DNA of 64,000 nt from positions 6,417,131 to 6,481,130 of the forward strand of contig OZ059894.1 in the NCBI GenBank assembly GCA_964057225.1. Reading direction: 5' to 3'. The translations under genes and the position numbers were made by a program. Numbering within the stretch: the stretch's first letter is position 1; every line of letters starts with the position of its first letter. The DNA is from Auanema rhodensis (Eukaryota; Nematoda; Chromadorea; Rhabditida; Rhabditidae). Below the pieces are notes generated by a model, which saw nothing but the letters and a program-made list of their open reading frames with translations, was not told where the DNA came from and ran no database searches. Of the stretch, positions 1-15,000 are shown in pieces.

Positions 1-9
1 AAAACTCAC

Positions 10-3000
10 TCAAAAGTAAATACTCCTACATCTTTGCCACTGTGAATGTGACAACGGCGGAACATTGGGTTGGCATAACTCTTTACCCAAACTCCAGCCA
101 AGTTATTACGGGCTATTTCACAATCTTCGAAGCGACCCTAGATTATAGTTATTACTGAATGTTTGAAAGACACAAATGTACCAATGCTCCTTCCGTAATA
201 TATATTCCCACATTTTCACAATCAGTAATGGTGCAGTGTCGTACCTAAAATTAAAAACCTCAAATAAAAATTGTAGAAGGAATAAAATATACAATTGGAT
301 TAGCTCCTGTTCTCTTGACACAAACAGCAGCTCCAACAGAGCACGTTGAATTAATATGACAACGATCAATAGTAGGTGCAGTTTCATCCGTAATCTAGAA
401 AGAAAAAATGAAATAAATATTGATGCTTTGAGAATATCAGCTGATACAACCGTCTTCCATATAAATATGTAGCAAAATGAATATTCTTTTCACGTGGAAT
501 TCACGCAAGTTTTTGATATTAACGTAAATAAATGTAGAATAGTATTTACAAAAAATGCAACATATTAACTTACTTGTAAAGCATAATGTTGTTGATGATA
601 TGGGACAGGAGTTTCACCTTCAGGTGGCTTGTCCGGGTTAAATTTAATAGTTACGAAGCCAAGGAAAGCATCTGTAAAATAGATTTCAATACTTATTTTT
701 GAAAAAATAAAGAAGTAGTTTAAAAAATAAATTAAATTACCTATGGAATAGATTCTTGCGCTGTTTTCAACAAACGATATTGTTGTATCATTTTTTTGTT
801 CAATTACAACTTGCTTGTTAATTTCTGTTCCTTTGCCTGAAATTTTAAAATTGATGGTAAAAAATAAAATTTACTTCTACGCTTTTGGTTTGAGAAAATC
901 ATTACGCATAAAAGGTAATAAACTTATTATTGAAAAAAAACCTGTACTTCCCCCGATTTTAATTTTTTTTTCAAATCTTGAAAGTACAACAAATTCAGAC
1001 AAAGATTGTACATAACATAAACGAAAATAGCTATGAAGCAGCAATCTTGTTTGTACTGTCCCACATAGCCGGTCAGAACAGGAGAATTGTTAAAAAAAAA
1101 GAAAAAAAAACTAGTTTTCAACTCGAAAAGGGAATTTCCTGATCGAACATGTGGTAGATTAAGATTTAGTTTAGAAGAAAACCAAAGTTTGAAAACTTAC
1201 TAGCTCCAACAATTTGAACAGCAGAATCTATGATAATTGGATCTGGGAAATAATGACCTGTATGGAGAAAGACTAATTTTTCTATTCTATCATTGCTCGC
1301 TTCCAGAAATCTGAAAAGAAATAAAGATAAATTAAGAAAAATTACGCTTAACAAATGCAAACCTTAAAGCTTCATCAATCCTATCAAAATGCTTCATACT
1401 TCTTCCGCCATGACCTTCATATATATGAGCCATGCCAGGTCGTACATGAATTCCATGACGCTGAAAATTTAGATAAATTAAATAGATATGAAATAATTTG
1501 AAAGATAGGTTTATAGACAAAAAAATTGAAATGATCACATACCAGTTGTCGGAAACTTTCTTTCCATGCATTACGAGTATCTTTCCATCTCTCAGGGACA
1601 CGGAACTCAAACCTTCCATGCGTTGGATGGTACAAGGGAGTAGTATATTCAAAAGCATCCTCATATAGCTTTCTCCTGGAAATATTATACTAATAAAATA
1701 AATATATGAACAATTTACCATAATGACGAATCATTAGAGACACTATAAAATCGGCGAGAAACCGCTGCACATCGTCTGAGATCAGCCTCATATAAGCATC
1801 CAAAAATCTAAAAAGATAAATTTTAAAAAATACCGTACAAAAACAGTTAGAACATATAGAACTATAACTTACTTTTATTAGTAGTTCGGACGGTAAAGCA
1901 TCTATATAACACTGTGAATCAGATGGAGAATCATTGCTTAGACTTGGATTATTTAAATAGCTACAAATAATTTCATGAATACGTAAATGAAAATATTTCA
2001 AACTTACGTTTTCCGCGCTTCTCCAGGAGATTCCTTGAATCTTTTTATTATAGGTTCCACAGCCTGCAACTAACAAAAATTGAGTACTAAAAAAATAAGA
2101 CGATTTCTAATTCGTAAAGAAATATTTTTCTTGGCAATATCATGCAAAGCCAAAATGTAACAGGAAGTTGTGATACACTTTATGATTTGTTATATCAGTT
2201 TTTTACTTAATAACGCTCTCAAATAAGTTAAATATCGCACATAAAGATGACAGCAATAGAATCATTTCATATTTGACCCATTCGCACTTTCTCCTGACCC
2301 AGCTCGAACTATCATCAATCAAATAGAAATTTTATAGTTCAGGCCCGTGTGCTAACATTATTTTTATTTCTTTTAGCCTTGAAAACTACAAATACATTTT
2401 TGACTTTTTCTTGGAATAACAACACAAAAAATTCTGGAGAAGTTTTTACAGAAAATATTCAGAATACTACCTCATCTGCTGTTGCAGCCATGATACTTGT
2501 TGAACATCCCTCCTCGTCTTTTTGTTGAATAGACCGTCGTCTTCGTAAATCGTACCTGTAGATGCATCATAATTAGAAACTAATATAAATATAATATTAT
2601 GAATATAGGCAAAAGTTCAAGAATGCAATACTAGCCTTCGACATCCTTCTTGGCTTGGTGTAGCGGCACGTCCAGACTCATCGGGTCCCAAAACGATGGT
2701 ATCGGCATGTGGATCGCCTTCAGCCATAGCAGACGCCGTTGGCCGACTTATGTTTCCGGGACTTTTCCTCGGCCGTTTAGACAGATTGGTGCTCCAGCTA
2801 CTAGTACTACTAGGTATTCCTCGTAGTCGACGTAAGCTACGCAACGCTGAAATAGAATCGAATAATTATAGAAAAAAAGAAAAACCACAAATAAATTATT
2901 TAAAATTATCACCAAATCAATAACTATGTCAAATTATTTAAGATGAATATTAGAAGAGAGACGGAAGACCGTCAAAAGGCTATACGACAAAGAAAAAGCT

Positions 3001-6000
3001 TCACGTGAGCATGACTGATAATGCAACTGATAACTATCATTGACAAATGTCCAGTTGGCGAGAATATCTTTCAGAAGACCACATAACGAAGATTAAAATA
3101 GATTATTTGATTCAAACAGTTATATTCGTATATAAAGGCGTAATTTATTAGGAAGAAACAAATGAATCTACTGTGAGATTTAAAAGTATAATATTGACAA
3201 GGACACGACCAGACATATACACATGAGATGATCTGGCTGAAGAGAGGGGAAAAAGCACCAGCCAGCACCAGCCACGGCTGTATAGAAACCGAGAGAACAT
3301 AAGAGAGAGAAAGAGCGAGAGAGAGGGCACTTTTTGGATTTTTCAGAGTAATTCGGGTCGCCGTGTAGACTGGGCCAGGTTATGTAGGCCGTTCGGCGCT
3401 CTAACACAGAACGTATAAGAAGGACTGTTTGTGGGAGATAAGTCGAATAGAATTAAACCTCTCCGGATTCTGTCATTCGCTCTTTTCATATTTCTCTCTT
3501 TCTCACTCTCTCTCATTCCCATTAATATCTTCTACTTAATTTGTTATCTCTTAAACTTTTTGATCTTACTCTTCAAGTTTTATTTCTTCCTGATAAATTT
3601 GTTTATTTGTTTGTAAACAATCTGCCATTTTAGGTTGAAAATACAAGAAATAAGAATTAGATATGGATTTTAATTATATGAGATTGGAACATTAAAAAAT
3701 GAATAACGGATATTCAGATTATGAGAAAAGAATTAAAAATGAATATATTTGAGCAATTTTTGTTTAACTTCATATTATACAAGTAATCTTAATATAGATA
3801 TTTTATTAATATTATATCTTCAATTAAATAAATTGAATTATATATGATTGTATGATTTTGATAAAAAGAGCAATTCTAAATTACGACTGAGAAAATATAA
3901 TAACAAAGGAAGAAAAGAGCAAAACAAAATGAAACTACAGCCTTGTAGTATACAGAATAGTTTCTCGAGCAAGAATATGAAATATTATACCAGTTAAAGA
4001 TAACATCAAAAATATTTAGTGAAATGTTACTTGAGAAAAGAAAACTAATAAGTAGTATGATACTCAGATGAGGACGTTTGCCTATGTTTCAGGAAATTGA
4101 TAAGAGCGTGTCAGCATGATTGCTGATTATGGTAATTTTGATTAAGGGAACCCGGAAAAAACGGAAAGAAAAAACAAGAAAGATTAACAAACAGGATGAA
4201 GATTGCAATATTAGTCAAAATCAGAAGCTCCTCTTCTCGTTTATACTGGTAAGAACTGGATAGAAGGCTTCTGTGTTACTGGCATTCACAAACTGATATA
4301 TACATATGCATAGTAAGGCTTGATGTCAGGCGGAAGTTATGAACACCACCAGGAGCAGAAGCAAAATAAGTAGCTGTTTTGTTGTCTCTTTCCACTCTTT
4401 CCTTATTTCGAGGGAATAGAGAGACGTAGCAAAAAAAAAGAAAATACGAGAAAAACAAAAAAGGAAACGAAGCATAGCCATAGACAAACAAAATAGAAAA
4501 GTAAAATATTATAGTTGGTAGAGTGGAGAAAATAAGGTTCGCTTGCAAAAAGAAAATTTATAAATAGTATGTAAGATAGAGAGAGTTAATATTTTCTAAT
4601 TAAAATCTAGAAACAGTTTGTTATTTTTAAAATGATTAGTTTTAATAGAGAATAATTTGAGCGGAAAAAGATCTAAACGAAAGAAAATAGAACCATGAAA
4701 TAGGCAATTGGCGGCATGTTTTAGGACACAAAAATAAAGAAAGAAGAAAATATTGACTAAAAACTTGAACGAAAAGCAGAACTAGAAGCAGGGCATGGAG
4801 AAAAAAGCTTCATTAGAAGTTTTTTTTATTGAGAAGACGATGAGCTAAAATTACAATCAGGTATAATGCCAGTTGTAGGACAGCGATTCGAAGTCAAGTA
4901 TTTTTAAAACGGAACAGCTGATATAATATGATGCAAATAGAAATTGAATCAAAAGAAAAACCTATTTTACAACAATTCTAATTAAAAATTCAAGTAACAA
5001 CGACGATTTGTGGTGAATACATACATGAGAATGACGGGTGAATTTGCGAGGAATGAAGATGCTAGGCAACATGCGAGGGGCTACTGCGAAATCCAAATTG
5101 AAGGCTGGAAGCTGTCGTAACGATCTGACCGTTTCTAAACGTGGATCTTGCATCGATCAATTCTGGCGAAATGATCACCGCGAACAGTAGACAGCACGAT
5201 CGGAAATCGATTGTCGTGGTGTGTCCGCTTCGCATCATGACGCGGTGACGTTGGACAACGCGACGACGTCGTTCACGTTGTGGTGTAGAACCGCGGAGAC
5301 TATAGTCGCCTGCTGGGCGCTCAGATCGCCTGCTGCCATCTGTCTAGGATCTGTAGCTGTCTACGAACTTTACAGTGAGAAAACTGTCAGCAAAAGTCGG
5401 GCTCTTTGCGAAAAGTTTAAAAGAAAAGGAGGTGATTATGAAAAATCATTGGAAGTTGCTCTATGAATCAAAGACACCGCACTTTGCGTAAATGAATCAA
5501 ACAGAAGAAATAAATCAGAAACACGTATGTTTTCTAGCAGTTAAATTGAAATATCTCAAGAAGAATCTTATCGACGGCCCATGTTATGCCCAGACGAAGG
5601 AAAACTACCACAGTCAGGGCAAATGTCAAATGCTAACAAACTACTAGCTTTTGAGACACTTTGAAGCAACTAAGAGGCGAGAGGACCCGAGTGCAGGCGG
5701 CCCAGCACGCTCAATAGACAAAGGCTGGCTAGTGGATGAATATCGAATGTTTATCAAGGCGACGTCGCAAATGGAAGAAATGCGTCAGGACGACGGAAAG
5801 AGGACATCGCTCAAGACCAAGACAACGTCGAAGGGGAATAGCGAAGAAAACGGCAAGCAGCATAACATCATGATCATCACCATCATCATCAACAACAACA
5901 ACAACAACAACAACAATAGAAGCAAAGAGACGAATGTGCAGGAGTGATCTGGATAGATCGTTGTCTGGACTGGGCAGGATGTATGTTTATGTGTTGGTGG

Positions 6001-9000
6001 TGTGTTCACCATCAGCTTCAGCTACAACCAATACAACTCGGAATACATTATTGACAAGTAGTAGGGAACCAGTAAAGAGTTTAGGAAATTCAGAATAACT
6101 TGGGTACAAATATGAAAAGATAAAACAAATGAATATTTGAGTGGAAAAAGATACGGAAGAATGTAACCAAATAACAACAAGATGGACACCTACACATGAC
6201 AAAAAGAGTAGATAGTTAACTGATAGAGAATAAAATGATGAGAGACAGAACAGAATGAAAAGAGGGAATGATATGAAGAAAAGAAAGAGAAGAAAGAGAG
6301 TAGAAAATAAATCAACGTGTGATCTCGATTAGTTCAGAACTTTATCTACACGTAAAACAGATCAACAAACTCGTGATCTCGAATTCGGCTATATCTAATT
6401 CCGAAATAACAGTGCAATTAATCATTTTCGAGATTAGAACTTAAAGCATAATCATATAAAGAGAAATTATGTTAGTTGGATTAACGATGTGATGTATATT
6501 GGACAAAAAAGTTAAAAAGGTTATCAAGAGATAGAAACGAGATAAAGAGAACGAAAAATAAAAATTGCTAAAAAGGGAGCTTAAACTCTAGTTCAATATG
6601 CATTTGTGCGCACTTCTCAGGAAACAAGTAGAAAATACGGCAAAAATAATCGAATAGCTGGCTTGGGTGGTACCAAGGAGACCAGTACGACCACAGGTCA
6701 ATCATCGTTCAAATGAGGGCAAACAGTGTGAAATGGGTGTGTGTGGAGGACGGCCTCTCTGTGGAAAGAAAGAGAACGAGGAATCAAGATCTTCCAGAAG
6801 GCTGGATGTATGAGTGTGTTTGTGTGTCTTCCTCTATTCATCACTATCCTTAAACGATTACAGCGTATTGAGGTGCCGAGATGACAGACGACCAATAACA
6901 ACGATGTCGTTGACGACACTCATTAGAAAACGACGAAAACTCATAAAAAGGTAGCTCTCCGAGTTAAATTACAATTGATAAAATGCACAAAAAATTCCCG
7001 TAAATAAAGTTCGAAAAGGAAAAACTAAGAAGAGACATGAAAACAGTGAACGAATTTGGCAATTAGCAACAAGGAATTCTCCTTAACTGACTCAAAAATT
7101 GAAATAAAAATAGGGGAACAAATTGTATTTTAAACAATTATAATGGAAAATTGGCTTGACATCAATCTGATACTGATAAGTTTGGTTGATATGATGTAGT
7201 TCTTCCGTGTTAAAAGAAGAAACTATTATCATCATCTCGAGTTATTCTCATGATAATTAGATCGTTGATCTATAATATTCTGAAGTTTACTTGCAAAAAA
7301 AGGTAAGCAAATAGAATTTTTTAAAGTCAATCCTAATCCTTCATGTTTTTTAGCCACAAGTCTCAAAATCAAAATGAGCCAAACTTTTTTGTTGAATTAT
7401 TGAAGCTTAATAACCAAATAAATATCAGCAAACATTATATATTTAGTTTGTCTCAGCTTTTATTAGTAATTTCAAAACTCAAAAGAACATGTTTTCAATT
7501 TTTTTCCTGGAAATTATAAAAATGATTTAAAAACTCGAAAATTTCCCATAGGAATTGAAGTGATGTTCAACGGCGGCAGACAGTTCTCCTTCCTCATTCT
7601 CAAGATTTAAAATCGAGCAGATATAGAGAAAACATTCATGAGAGAGTTTGTCGGAGCGAGAAGGAGGAGAAAGAATTGTAAAAGAGACTAAGGTAGAGAC
7701 AGGATAGCGCAAATGAAATAGATACCAATCTTCAACCGAATGCGGATCATTTTTATTGGATGACGACGACCACTTCGCCTTTTTAACCTTCATAGAACCT
7801 CTTTCCTTTTTCTCTTTATCTGTTTCTCTCTATTTCTTGTAATCTTCATGGAATTCCAACTAAAGTATTCTCTCAGTATGACCACGCCGTCTAGACCGAT
7901 CATCACTACTATTCGTCCCATCACAAGATAGCACCAAACCAGGAGACCAACACCACATAGCACCACTTCTGTTAGCAGGGTTCTTTGGTTTGCCATACCA
8001 AGATACATAATGACATCTCTATGTCATACATCGAATCATCTGTTACTCTATCCTTTTCCGCTTTAAAGGTCTTTCTACTTTGAAATCATTTTCAATTTTA
8101 ATCAATCATGCAGTAGCTTTCCAGCTTCTTGAAACTATTCACAACTACTAAGAAGCTTAGAGCTCTACATACTATACCAATAAAGTATGAATTGCCAACT
8201 AAAATATTGACTTACTGCCAGATAAGGAAAGAATAAGACTACCAAAAAGCTAGTGCAAGCTTACTAGCATCTATGCCTGCTCCGCCTGGCACGGCTTCAG
8301 TTCAGGCGCAGTCAAGGACAAATGTCCGAGCTTATTCTCTGTGTCTTCGAGCTAGTGAAATCCGAAAAGAACACATAGAGCAATGTTAGTAAAATTTGCA
8401 ACAATATACTACCGAGAAAGCTAAAAACAGAACAGTGTGCACTTCGGTAAAACATCAAAGCATATGTTCTAAATATGAAACTTGTCTTAATCTAATAAAA
8501 AAATGAAGTGGAACATATATTTGGATCATGTCCTTTAGAGCACATTTCAAGTTTTCATCGTTATGCAACGTATGACGAAAGTGGGATGTCGCGATAAATC
8601 AACTGGAACAACAATGTGAAAGAATGAAAAAGGTTTCTAAATTCGTTCCAAAATGCCTCCTCATGTGCCTCAACGCTTACCTTGTTTCGTAACAACAAGA
8701 TTACAATTAATTGGGACAAGCATAAGAAAGAATGATAAAGAATAACATGAAAAGAATGAAAAAAAGAACATGAAGTTGTACCAATCAGTGGATCAAGAAT
8801 TGCGCATAGTAACCATCAATTTCATCTATGGCAACATTTGATTGGCGAAGTATTCGTCATAACACATACTCCAAACCAACATGTATGATCCGAAGGACGA
8901 TGGCTAAATAACGACAAAAGCGGAAAAAGATAGAAAGATTGTTAGATAGATAGATAGATAGTCAGTTAGATTGAAAATGAGAGAGACATCGAATGATTGA

Positions 9001-12000
9001 ACTATGAGTGGGAGTGAAACAGAAGAGAGAGTCAGATATAAAGACAAATTATGAGAGAAACGCATAAAAATAATGAGATGGTCACTAAAGAGACAGCCGA
9101 GAGCAGATGTTGAACACAATGAAAGAAGACATGAAATATAGAGGATGAAGAGCGATCAAGACATAGCAAGAACAACAACGTCGACGGTGGTGACGACGAC
9201 GACGGCGTAAACGACACACCAGACGCATTGGGCGGGCGATTCACACGACAACGCACAACGACCGTTTGATTATTTGTCATTGAAATAGGGCATAAGAGCG
9301 AACAGTATCTTTTCATGTCTGGTAGTGTTAGTAGACATACATATAGACAGTCATGTCAAACACACTACTGCATTGGTTAACATTGGAAAAGAGACATTCA
9401 TGTGATGACAGTGATGATGACCTTATTTAAAAAAAGTTCTGATGAAAGTGATATAAAATGCTTTTTTTTGCTTAACAGGTTTAGGAGAAAACTATTTTCA
9501 ATGTTAGAGAACAAATGAGAAAACAAAGATTGTAGATGAGAGAACTGCTAAAATTTACGAACATAGTAGTACAAATAGATATGTATTTATTGAAAAAAAG
9601 AAACGAAATACTGAAAAGCAACCGCTATAAGCGTCTACAGCTACGTAAATGAGTTCCCGTAGTCGTTTGACGTGATTCACGTGAATTTATGCTAGGTAAA
9701 CATAAAAGTTAGCTTGTTTTCTTATACTTTCTTCCACGCAAACTTCAAAGCCACAGATTATTCATTTTTTTAGAAAGCAACGCCAAATAAAGGCGGAATA
9801 TGTCTATATCACAAATATAGAAACAAAAGAGCAAAATTGAAAGAAAATCCATCACTTTCAAAATATATGTAGTTGAATATTTTCACGAAAAAAATATTTT
9901 CACTCATCAGAATAGAAGGAAATAGAGGGGATACAAGAAAAAAATATACGAATAAACAACGAAAAAAACTTGAAATCCATGGGATGAAATAAAAAATGTA
10001 GGTTGCCTCACGAAGTAATGAAGTTGCGAAAACCATTTTAATGTATCGGCTTGGATTGGTCATGACAATAATGATTGAGGCGAAAACTAGATAAAGCTAA
10101 AGCTTCAGTTGTGTTCGATATGAGAAGCTTAAATCGATTTTCTTAAACAATGAATTGATTACAAACAGGCATTACATAACTTGTAGGAAAAGTTAAAAGA
10201 AACGAAATAGTATCAGAAAAGGAATAGAGTAAAAACGAAATAAGATGAGTGAACGACAAGAAGAACAAGAGGAAAATATGAAAAGAATGGAATACATACC
10301 AATTTTATTATATTCTATTGTTTTCATATACAAAATCACACAGATTTAAATGTTTCCGCATAACCCTGTTCTCTGTTTCACTGCATATGTTCTCTTCGAA
10401 GAAGAAAATGTGATTAAGTTTCGTGAATGAACGTCATATATGAAATCGATGCCCTAGTATATTATGAGTAGTATAGAAATAACCTGGATATATAAGCTGA
10501 ATAGAGCAAAAAAACCAAATTTAAGAAAACTAGTCTTTAGAATAATATTGAGAAATGATGATATACATAAATAGAGAAAATAAAAAAGAATGAATAAGAA
10601 TACACAATATATAGATATTTGAATAGTTAAATGATACGAGACGAAGATATAGATATGAGAAAAGATAGACATCAACAGGACGAAAGAGAAATAGTTTTCT
10701 TTCATAATTTGAAGAAAACACGTGATTTATAATTGAAAAGAATTGTGGGGACAAGCTTACAAATCGAAATACACAATACTAGCTATGTTGAGTAGCGAGT
10801 AAAGATGAAGCAAAAAGAAAAATAATGCTTATATTAATCTAGAACAAGTTATTTCTCTTCAAAGATGTAAATGAGGATGATTAATAGCAGAGAAAAAAGA
10901 TATGTATATAATATATGATGCAGTTGAAGATAGGACAAAGAGCGTAAAATTTCAAATAGATTTTTAATGAATTTTAGTGAAAATTAAAAAGAAGCAAAAC
11001 GTATTAAGCAAGAAATTGGAACATGGCTAACAGAATTTAGCTAGATGAGCTGGGTAGAAAAACGGAAAAACGAGACGAATCTAATCTAGAACTGGCAAAA
11101 GCAAAACGACACTATGATCCGCATTTTTCTAAATACAAGAAAAACACATTTTCTAAATACAAAAAAGCTCATTTTTCCAAATACAAGAAAAAAGTCTAAA
11201 ATAACTTGACAACTATCTACATTCTGAGAAACGAACGGTTACTATTCAGTGTTCTAAGAATAAAACGAAGACATTGAAAGAGGAACTCAATAGTTTAATA
11301 TATGTATATATTCACTTGGCAGGAGTTCGTTCCAAGTCACCGGGCTCGGAAATATGGACTTCTAGAAGCCGTGTCTATGGCAACAATTCATTAGAAGCGT
11401 ATTTGCAATGAAGACTAAAACTATGAAAGTAATGATGTTGTTGACCTTTTCTTGACATTGTTATAAAGCTTTATTCGAATGCTGTTATCACCAATTTTAA
11501 TAAGCGATTAATAAGTTATTGAGAATAGGATTTGTGTGATAATATCTTGGTAGAAAGAAGGTGAGCAAAGAAAAGAAAAAAGTCAACAACTGATGATTTG
11601 TTAGTTAATCAAAAAACTTAAAGGTATTTTTAACCACTTTGTTTGCTTAATTTTTAAAGAAACAGCCAATTTCACAAGCATCTACTTTAAAATTGAAAAT
11701 AAAATGAGTTTGAATGAAAATAAATAAATATGAAAAGAACATGAACATGAACAGGAAGGACAGGCATATTCGATAGACATGTAGTCTATATAGTATTAGT
11801 ACTAGAAGTAGGAGTGAGAACGAGCAAGTGGAAATGAAAATGTTTAGAATGTAGTCCGAATGCGGAAGATAGGAAGAGAAAAAGCGATTATTGGTGCACA
11901 AATTTAGAGACAAATGTCTAATTAAATACGAAATGATAGAAAAATTAATTTATAAAATGATTGCATATATCAATAGAAGTATGATGATAAAGTTTTGAAG

Positions 12001-15000
12001 ATATATGAACCAAATCAATAGGTGGAGTATATACATCAACCCATAATATGAAACATCGTCTACATCATCATCATCATCATCATTATATTCAGAAAGCTGA
12101 AGATGGATATATATGAAATGGAAAACAGGAAAATCAATAGCATACAATGGGCCAAAGGTCAAGGGCTGAGCAGCAGCCTCGGAGACAGAACTGAACATTG
12201 AAACAGTATGTTAAAGTAAGAGAGAGAAAAGATGGAGAACTAGACAGAGGTCAGTCCAGGACAACCCGGGAGGGGAGAGGACGCGATAGAACCGAAGGAC
12301 CTCTTAATCTGATGCTCAGATTTATCATCCAATTAAAAAAAGTTATACTTATAAAGTCTTTGAATAAACATATACGTTATAAGAAGGAAATAAATAATTG
12401 AGGAAAAAAAGAAAAATAGATCACTTTAAAAGTAACAGCGTCCAATTGAGAAAAGTTTCAAAATCGATGAGATAAGTACGTGCGAGAGAAGGGGCACAAG
12501 GCCAACACGGAAGCCAACATCACCATGTAGTCTGCCGGTCAGGAAACTTTTCTCACTATTTTTAATTGTTCCTGTTTTTTCTTTTGGATGAAAATCTCAT
12601 CTAAATAAAGAATAAAAAAGCAGAGTAGACTTGATAATGTTCCCGAAATGAATGGAAAAACAAGATGCAGACTACAAGAAAGAAGAAAAACTACAGAAGG
12701 GAGAGTCAAAATTTTTATAACAAAATATTACTAAAATAAATAATTTTAGTTAAATATAATATATAAATTATCGACAAGTATGTTATTAGGTGCAGTAAGA
12801 CCTCATGATTATGAGGACGATTACCAGTAGACAGGAGAGGTCAGATCGTTCTGGTGTGAACCTCTGTCCGGCCGACCGTCCGTCCATCGGTTCGTCCGGC
12901 CGACGCCAGCACACACAGCCGCCATTGACCCCAAATGACCTTGGACGACCAAAAACAGAGCAAAGCCGAAGAGAGAAGGCGACGAACTGACCAAATAAGG
13001 GAAGCAAAATGATGCTGCCTTTAATCGAAGGTGGTTACTGAATACGGACAAAGTAAGAGGCTAGGTTGGTTAAGAGATGAGAATATTAAGTTTAAAAAAT
13101 AAAAAAGATAAAGAATAATAGATTGAATCAATGAACAACTGTTTAGAACGTCAGGAATCGCAAAAATGAATTGAAAACTTACGTGAAAGTACACTGTGCA
13201 CATGTATGTGTGCAAAGCGGTTAAAGTAACGAGGAAGAAAAACGTGAGAGAGATAAAAGAATGAAAAAAATTCATTTTGTAAACAAACAGTTGTAAATGC
13301 ATAAAAATACTTCCGGAATACATTTTCATAAGTTTGGCTCAGAGCTTAATGCATTTAATGAATGAATTATGGAATTTTAGATAATTATACTACACTACAA
13401 AGAATCAATAGGGAACTGGATTTATTTTATGAAATATTAAAGGAAGTAAAGATATTGAATAAAAAAAAGTAAAATAGATGGAAATATGTTTTACGAACAT
13501 TTGGATATATAGAATTATAAATAAAAAAAGTAGGGAAGTTGGAAAAGATTTGTAGCTTATGCATATTACAGTAAAATGTAGTCGATTGAAAGGCGAAAAA
13601 TCAATATTTTCGCTGTGGAAAACAATATTTATAACTTATCAGTTATTAAATAAGATTCAAATTTGAATAATATACTTCATTTTAGGTTAAAAATACAAAG
13701 AAATAAGACTGAAGAAGCGGGAAAATGAATTGTAAAAGGTATCTAACCACTTTCGTACAGCTGAAATATCCATCCTTTTTTTTCTTGACTGAACAATGAT
13801 GTGTGTATGTATGGAAAAAATGAGAATAGCAGGTTGGAAAAAAAAGAGGCCTTCTGGTTAGTAATTAAAAGAACTGGTTTCTTTTCTATGAGGGAGTTAG
13901 TTACAAATGACCGTCTCTACAGTTTTTGACATACACTTTCAGTTAGCTCTCTAGATTATTCTTTTTCTCTATGGCCCTCTTTTTCATCTCGTACTCCATA
14001 TACATTTTTTCTCTATTTTCCTCTCTTTTTTTAAGATGATCATCCTGATCAGAAAAATATTTTTGATGTATGAATGCAAAGCTGGGATAACTAGAAGATA
14101 GGGTCGGAAAAGAATATAAAAACGAAAACAAAATCAGAATTTTAGATGCAAAGGAGTTGATGAAATAAAGTTAAAGACTGCGAAATGGAGGTAAAGGTTG
14201 AAATGCTGTTACTGGCAAAAGCATATACTCAACCATCGGTTTCGGCTCTCAACGTAGTGAAGCAGAGTAAGCTGTAGATCGGATAATACTTTCGAATCAG
14301 AAGCTGCACCGGTTTCGACCTGTACAACAAACAGGTGCGCCCAATGCACAAATACTAGGCAGTATTGAGAGAGAAACAGAGAGAGTTAGACGACTAGGAG
14401 TTAGCAAGAGAAAGGCTAAACAGAGTGCGATAGGCAGTACGGGCTGTTATTGAATGGCACGAGCTGGTATAAGTGGGAGGAGTAAGGGAGAGCGCGACAC
14501 TGAGGTTGAATACACGAAAAGAAGTCTCGAAGCGAAGACGACAAAGTGCCAGTCGAGTCTCTGGCACGAGAAACGCCAGTAACGCAGACATGCGGAGGAC
14601 ATCGAGACATCCGTCGATGGTACGTAAACGAGCTGATCATTGACGTACCGTTGACGGCAATGAAATAGAGAATTTAACTGGATTTAACTTCATCAGTGTT
14701 TATTCCTTCTGTTTTTTGAAGTTTTTCCTCGTTCTTACTGAACAATGGAGGTTAATGCACTCTCAACTGTGAAAAATTATGAGATATTTCACGTGACAAT
14801 CATATTTCTGAATTATTATTATTATTGACTGTATGATGTTGTTCTTGATAAGTTTATTATAGAATTTGCTTATATATGGCACATATGACCTAAATTCTAT
14901 TCAGCAGGTGCTTTCTCTTAACAAGATCTCCAATGTTATATAAAAGCCCGAAATAATTACTATTGAAGTCAATGACTGAAAAGAGTATTTTCCAAATAAC

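Noticed and set aside
5651-5947. Plus-strand ORF with a poly-Asn end
   Set aside because: The Asn run is the AAC microsatellite read in one frame. The rest has no family resemblance and lies in a minus-strand intron.
9032-9119. Minus-strand ORFs rich in Leu, Ser and Phe in the 7-25 kb region
   Set aside because: They are low-complexity translations of the pyrimidine-rich strand without domains or splice context.
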